From positions 4,588,001 through 4,652,000 of the forward strand of contig NZ_CP009241.1 of the NCBI RefSeq assembly GCF_000758525.1: 64,000 nt of DNA, written 5' to 3'. The notes beneath the pieces were generated by a model, which saw only the letters and a list, made by a program, of their open reading frames with translations, was not told the origin of the DNA and ran no database searches. Each line of letters opens with the position of its first letter. The stretch's first letter is position 1. This document shows positions 63,796 to 64,000 of this stretch, piece by piece. Made by a program: the position numbers and the translations under genes. This stretch comes from Paenibacillus sp. FSL H7-0357 (GTDB lineage: Bacteria; Bacillota; Bacilli; Paenibacillales; Paenibacillaceae).

Positions 63796-64000
63796 ATGAG
63801 AAAACTGCCTTTTATCTGCCTATTATTAGTCCTGCTGTCATTAAGCATTGCCGGTTGTGAACGCGATACCGGATATTCAATTCAAAAAGCGATTGATAAA
63901 GGCGATCCGATCTTTAAAGATTTGAATTACGATGGGCAAGTGATCAGGTATAGTGTGGACAACTCCAACGATGAATATGGGGGAGCCGGCAAAGGTATTA
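63796..64000 (+). CDS. Lipoprotein, N-terminal part (runs off the window)
   Basis: ATG with GGAGTG 7-8 nt upstream. The N-terminus MRKLPFICLLLVLLSLSIAG is a signal peptide ending in a lipobox (SIAGC, Cys21), followed by ERDTGYSIQKAIDKGD and a beta-rich part. 68 residues visible; no family recognised. Confidence 0.75.
   Translation, partial: MRKLPFICLLLVLLSLSIAGCERDTGYSIQKAIDKGDPIFKDLNYDGQVIRYSVDNSNDEYGGAGKGI

Noticed and set aside
1..64000. tRNA or rRNA genes
   Set aside because: I saw no cloverleaf-type or rRNA-like sequence on either strand, but a covariance search was not possible.

Overview
The window reads as the chromosome of a Paenibacillus-like, low-to-mid GC Gram-positive soil bacterium. 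The grounds are strong AGGAGG-type ribosome binding sites with frequent TTG/GTG starts, SLH-anchored and multi-domain secreted glycosidases, YesM/YesN two-component pairs beside ABC sugar importers that carry no ATPase gene, and many CcpA-type cre-like sites. The species call is inference from gene content. Most large genes are on the minus strand.

Layout. 1-1340: 5' part of miaB. 1811-5912: a compact locus with a convergent regulator (a degenerate alpha/beta-hydrolase fused to a SARP/BTAD DNA-binding module) facing an operon of an Old Yellow Enzyme reductase, a 42-codon peptide gene and an atypical ketoacyl synthase; the reductase promoter carries a dyad placed like an HxlR/MarR-type operator. 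5951-12400: L-rhamnose catabolism (fucO-like, rhaB, rhaA, rhaD) divergent from a DeoR regulator, with a strong sigma-A promoter and a cre-like site, interrupted by three tandem 64-bp repeats and a 249-bp inverted-repeat element. 12583-13294: decayed IS3-family element, followed by minisatellite DNA. 13871-18395: a UPF0597/cysteine-desulfidase-like gene, gnd, zwf and a divergent HxlR regulator.

18497-35894: a hemicellulose/pectin region. It holds an S-layer-anchored GH43 arabinanase-like giant, a GH43 beta-xylosidase, a GH28-like beta-helix enzyme, a GH88 unsaturated glucuronyl hydrolase, a GH52 beta-xylosidase, two AraC regulators and a cupin, with a BlaI/M56 antirepressor pair set in the middle. 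35926-44256: an ABC oligosaccharide importer with two near-duplicate binding lipoproteins, one in its own operon with a YesM/YesN sensor pair.

46918-61411: a mannan-type locus. A cytoplasmic 13-Asp-box propeller protein, a secreted modular GH26 mannanase, two LplB/LplC-type permeases, a binding lipoprotein, a second YesN/YesM pair and a GH36 alpha-galactosidase lie in one direction. The logical flow is: GH26 cuts galactomannan outside, the lipoprotein and permeases import oligomers (energised by a shared ATPase encoded elsewhere), YesMN senses them, and GH36 removes galactose inside. A 37-bp tandem repeat lies between the GH36 stop and its terminator. 61600-64000: small conserved proteins, an SRPBCC-domain protein and the start of a lipoprotein.

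The best candidates for something new are the pseudo-hydrolase/SARP fusion with its OYE-peptide-KAS operon, the transcribed minisatellites 3' of two minus-strand genes, and the duplicated, separately regulated binding lipoproteins.
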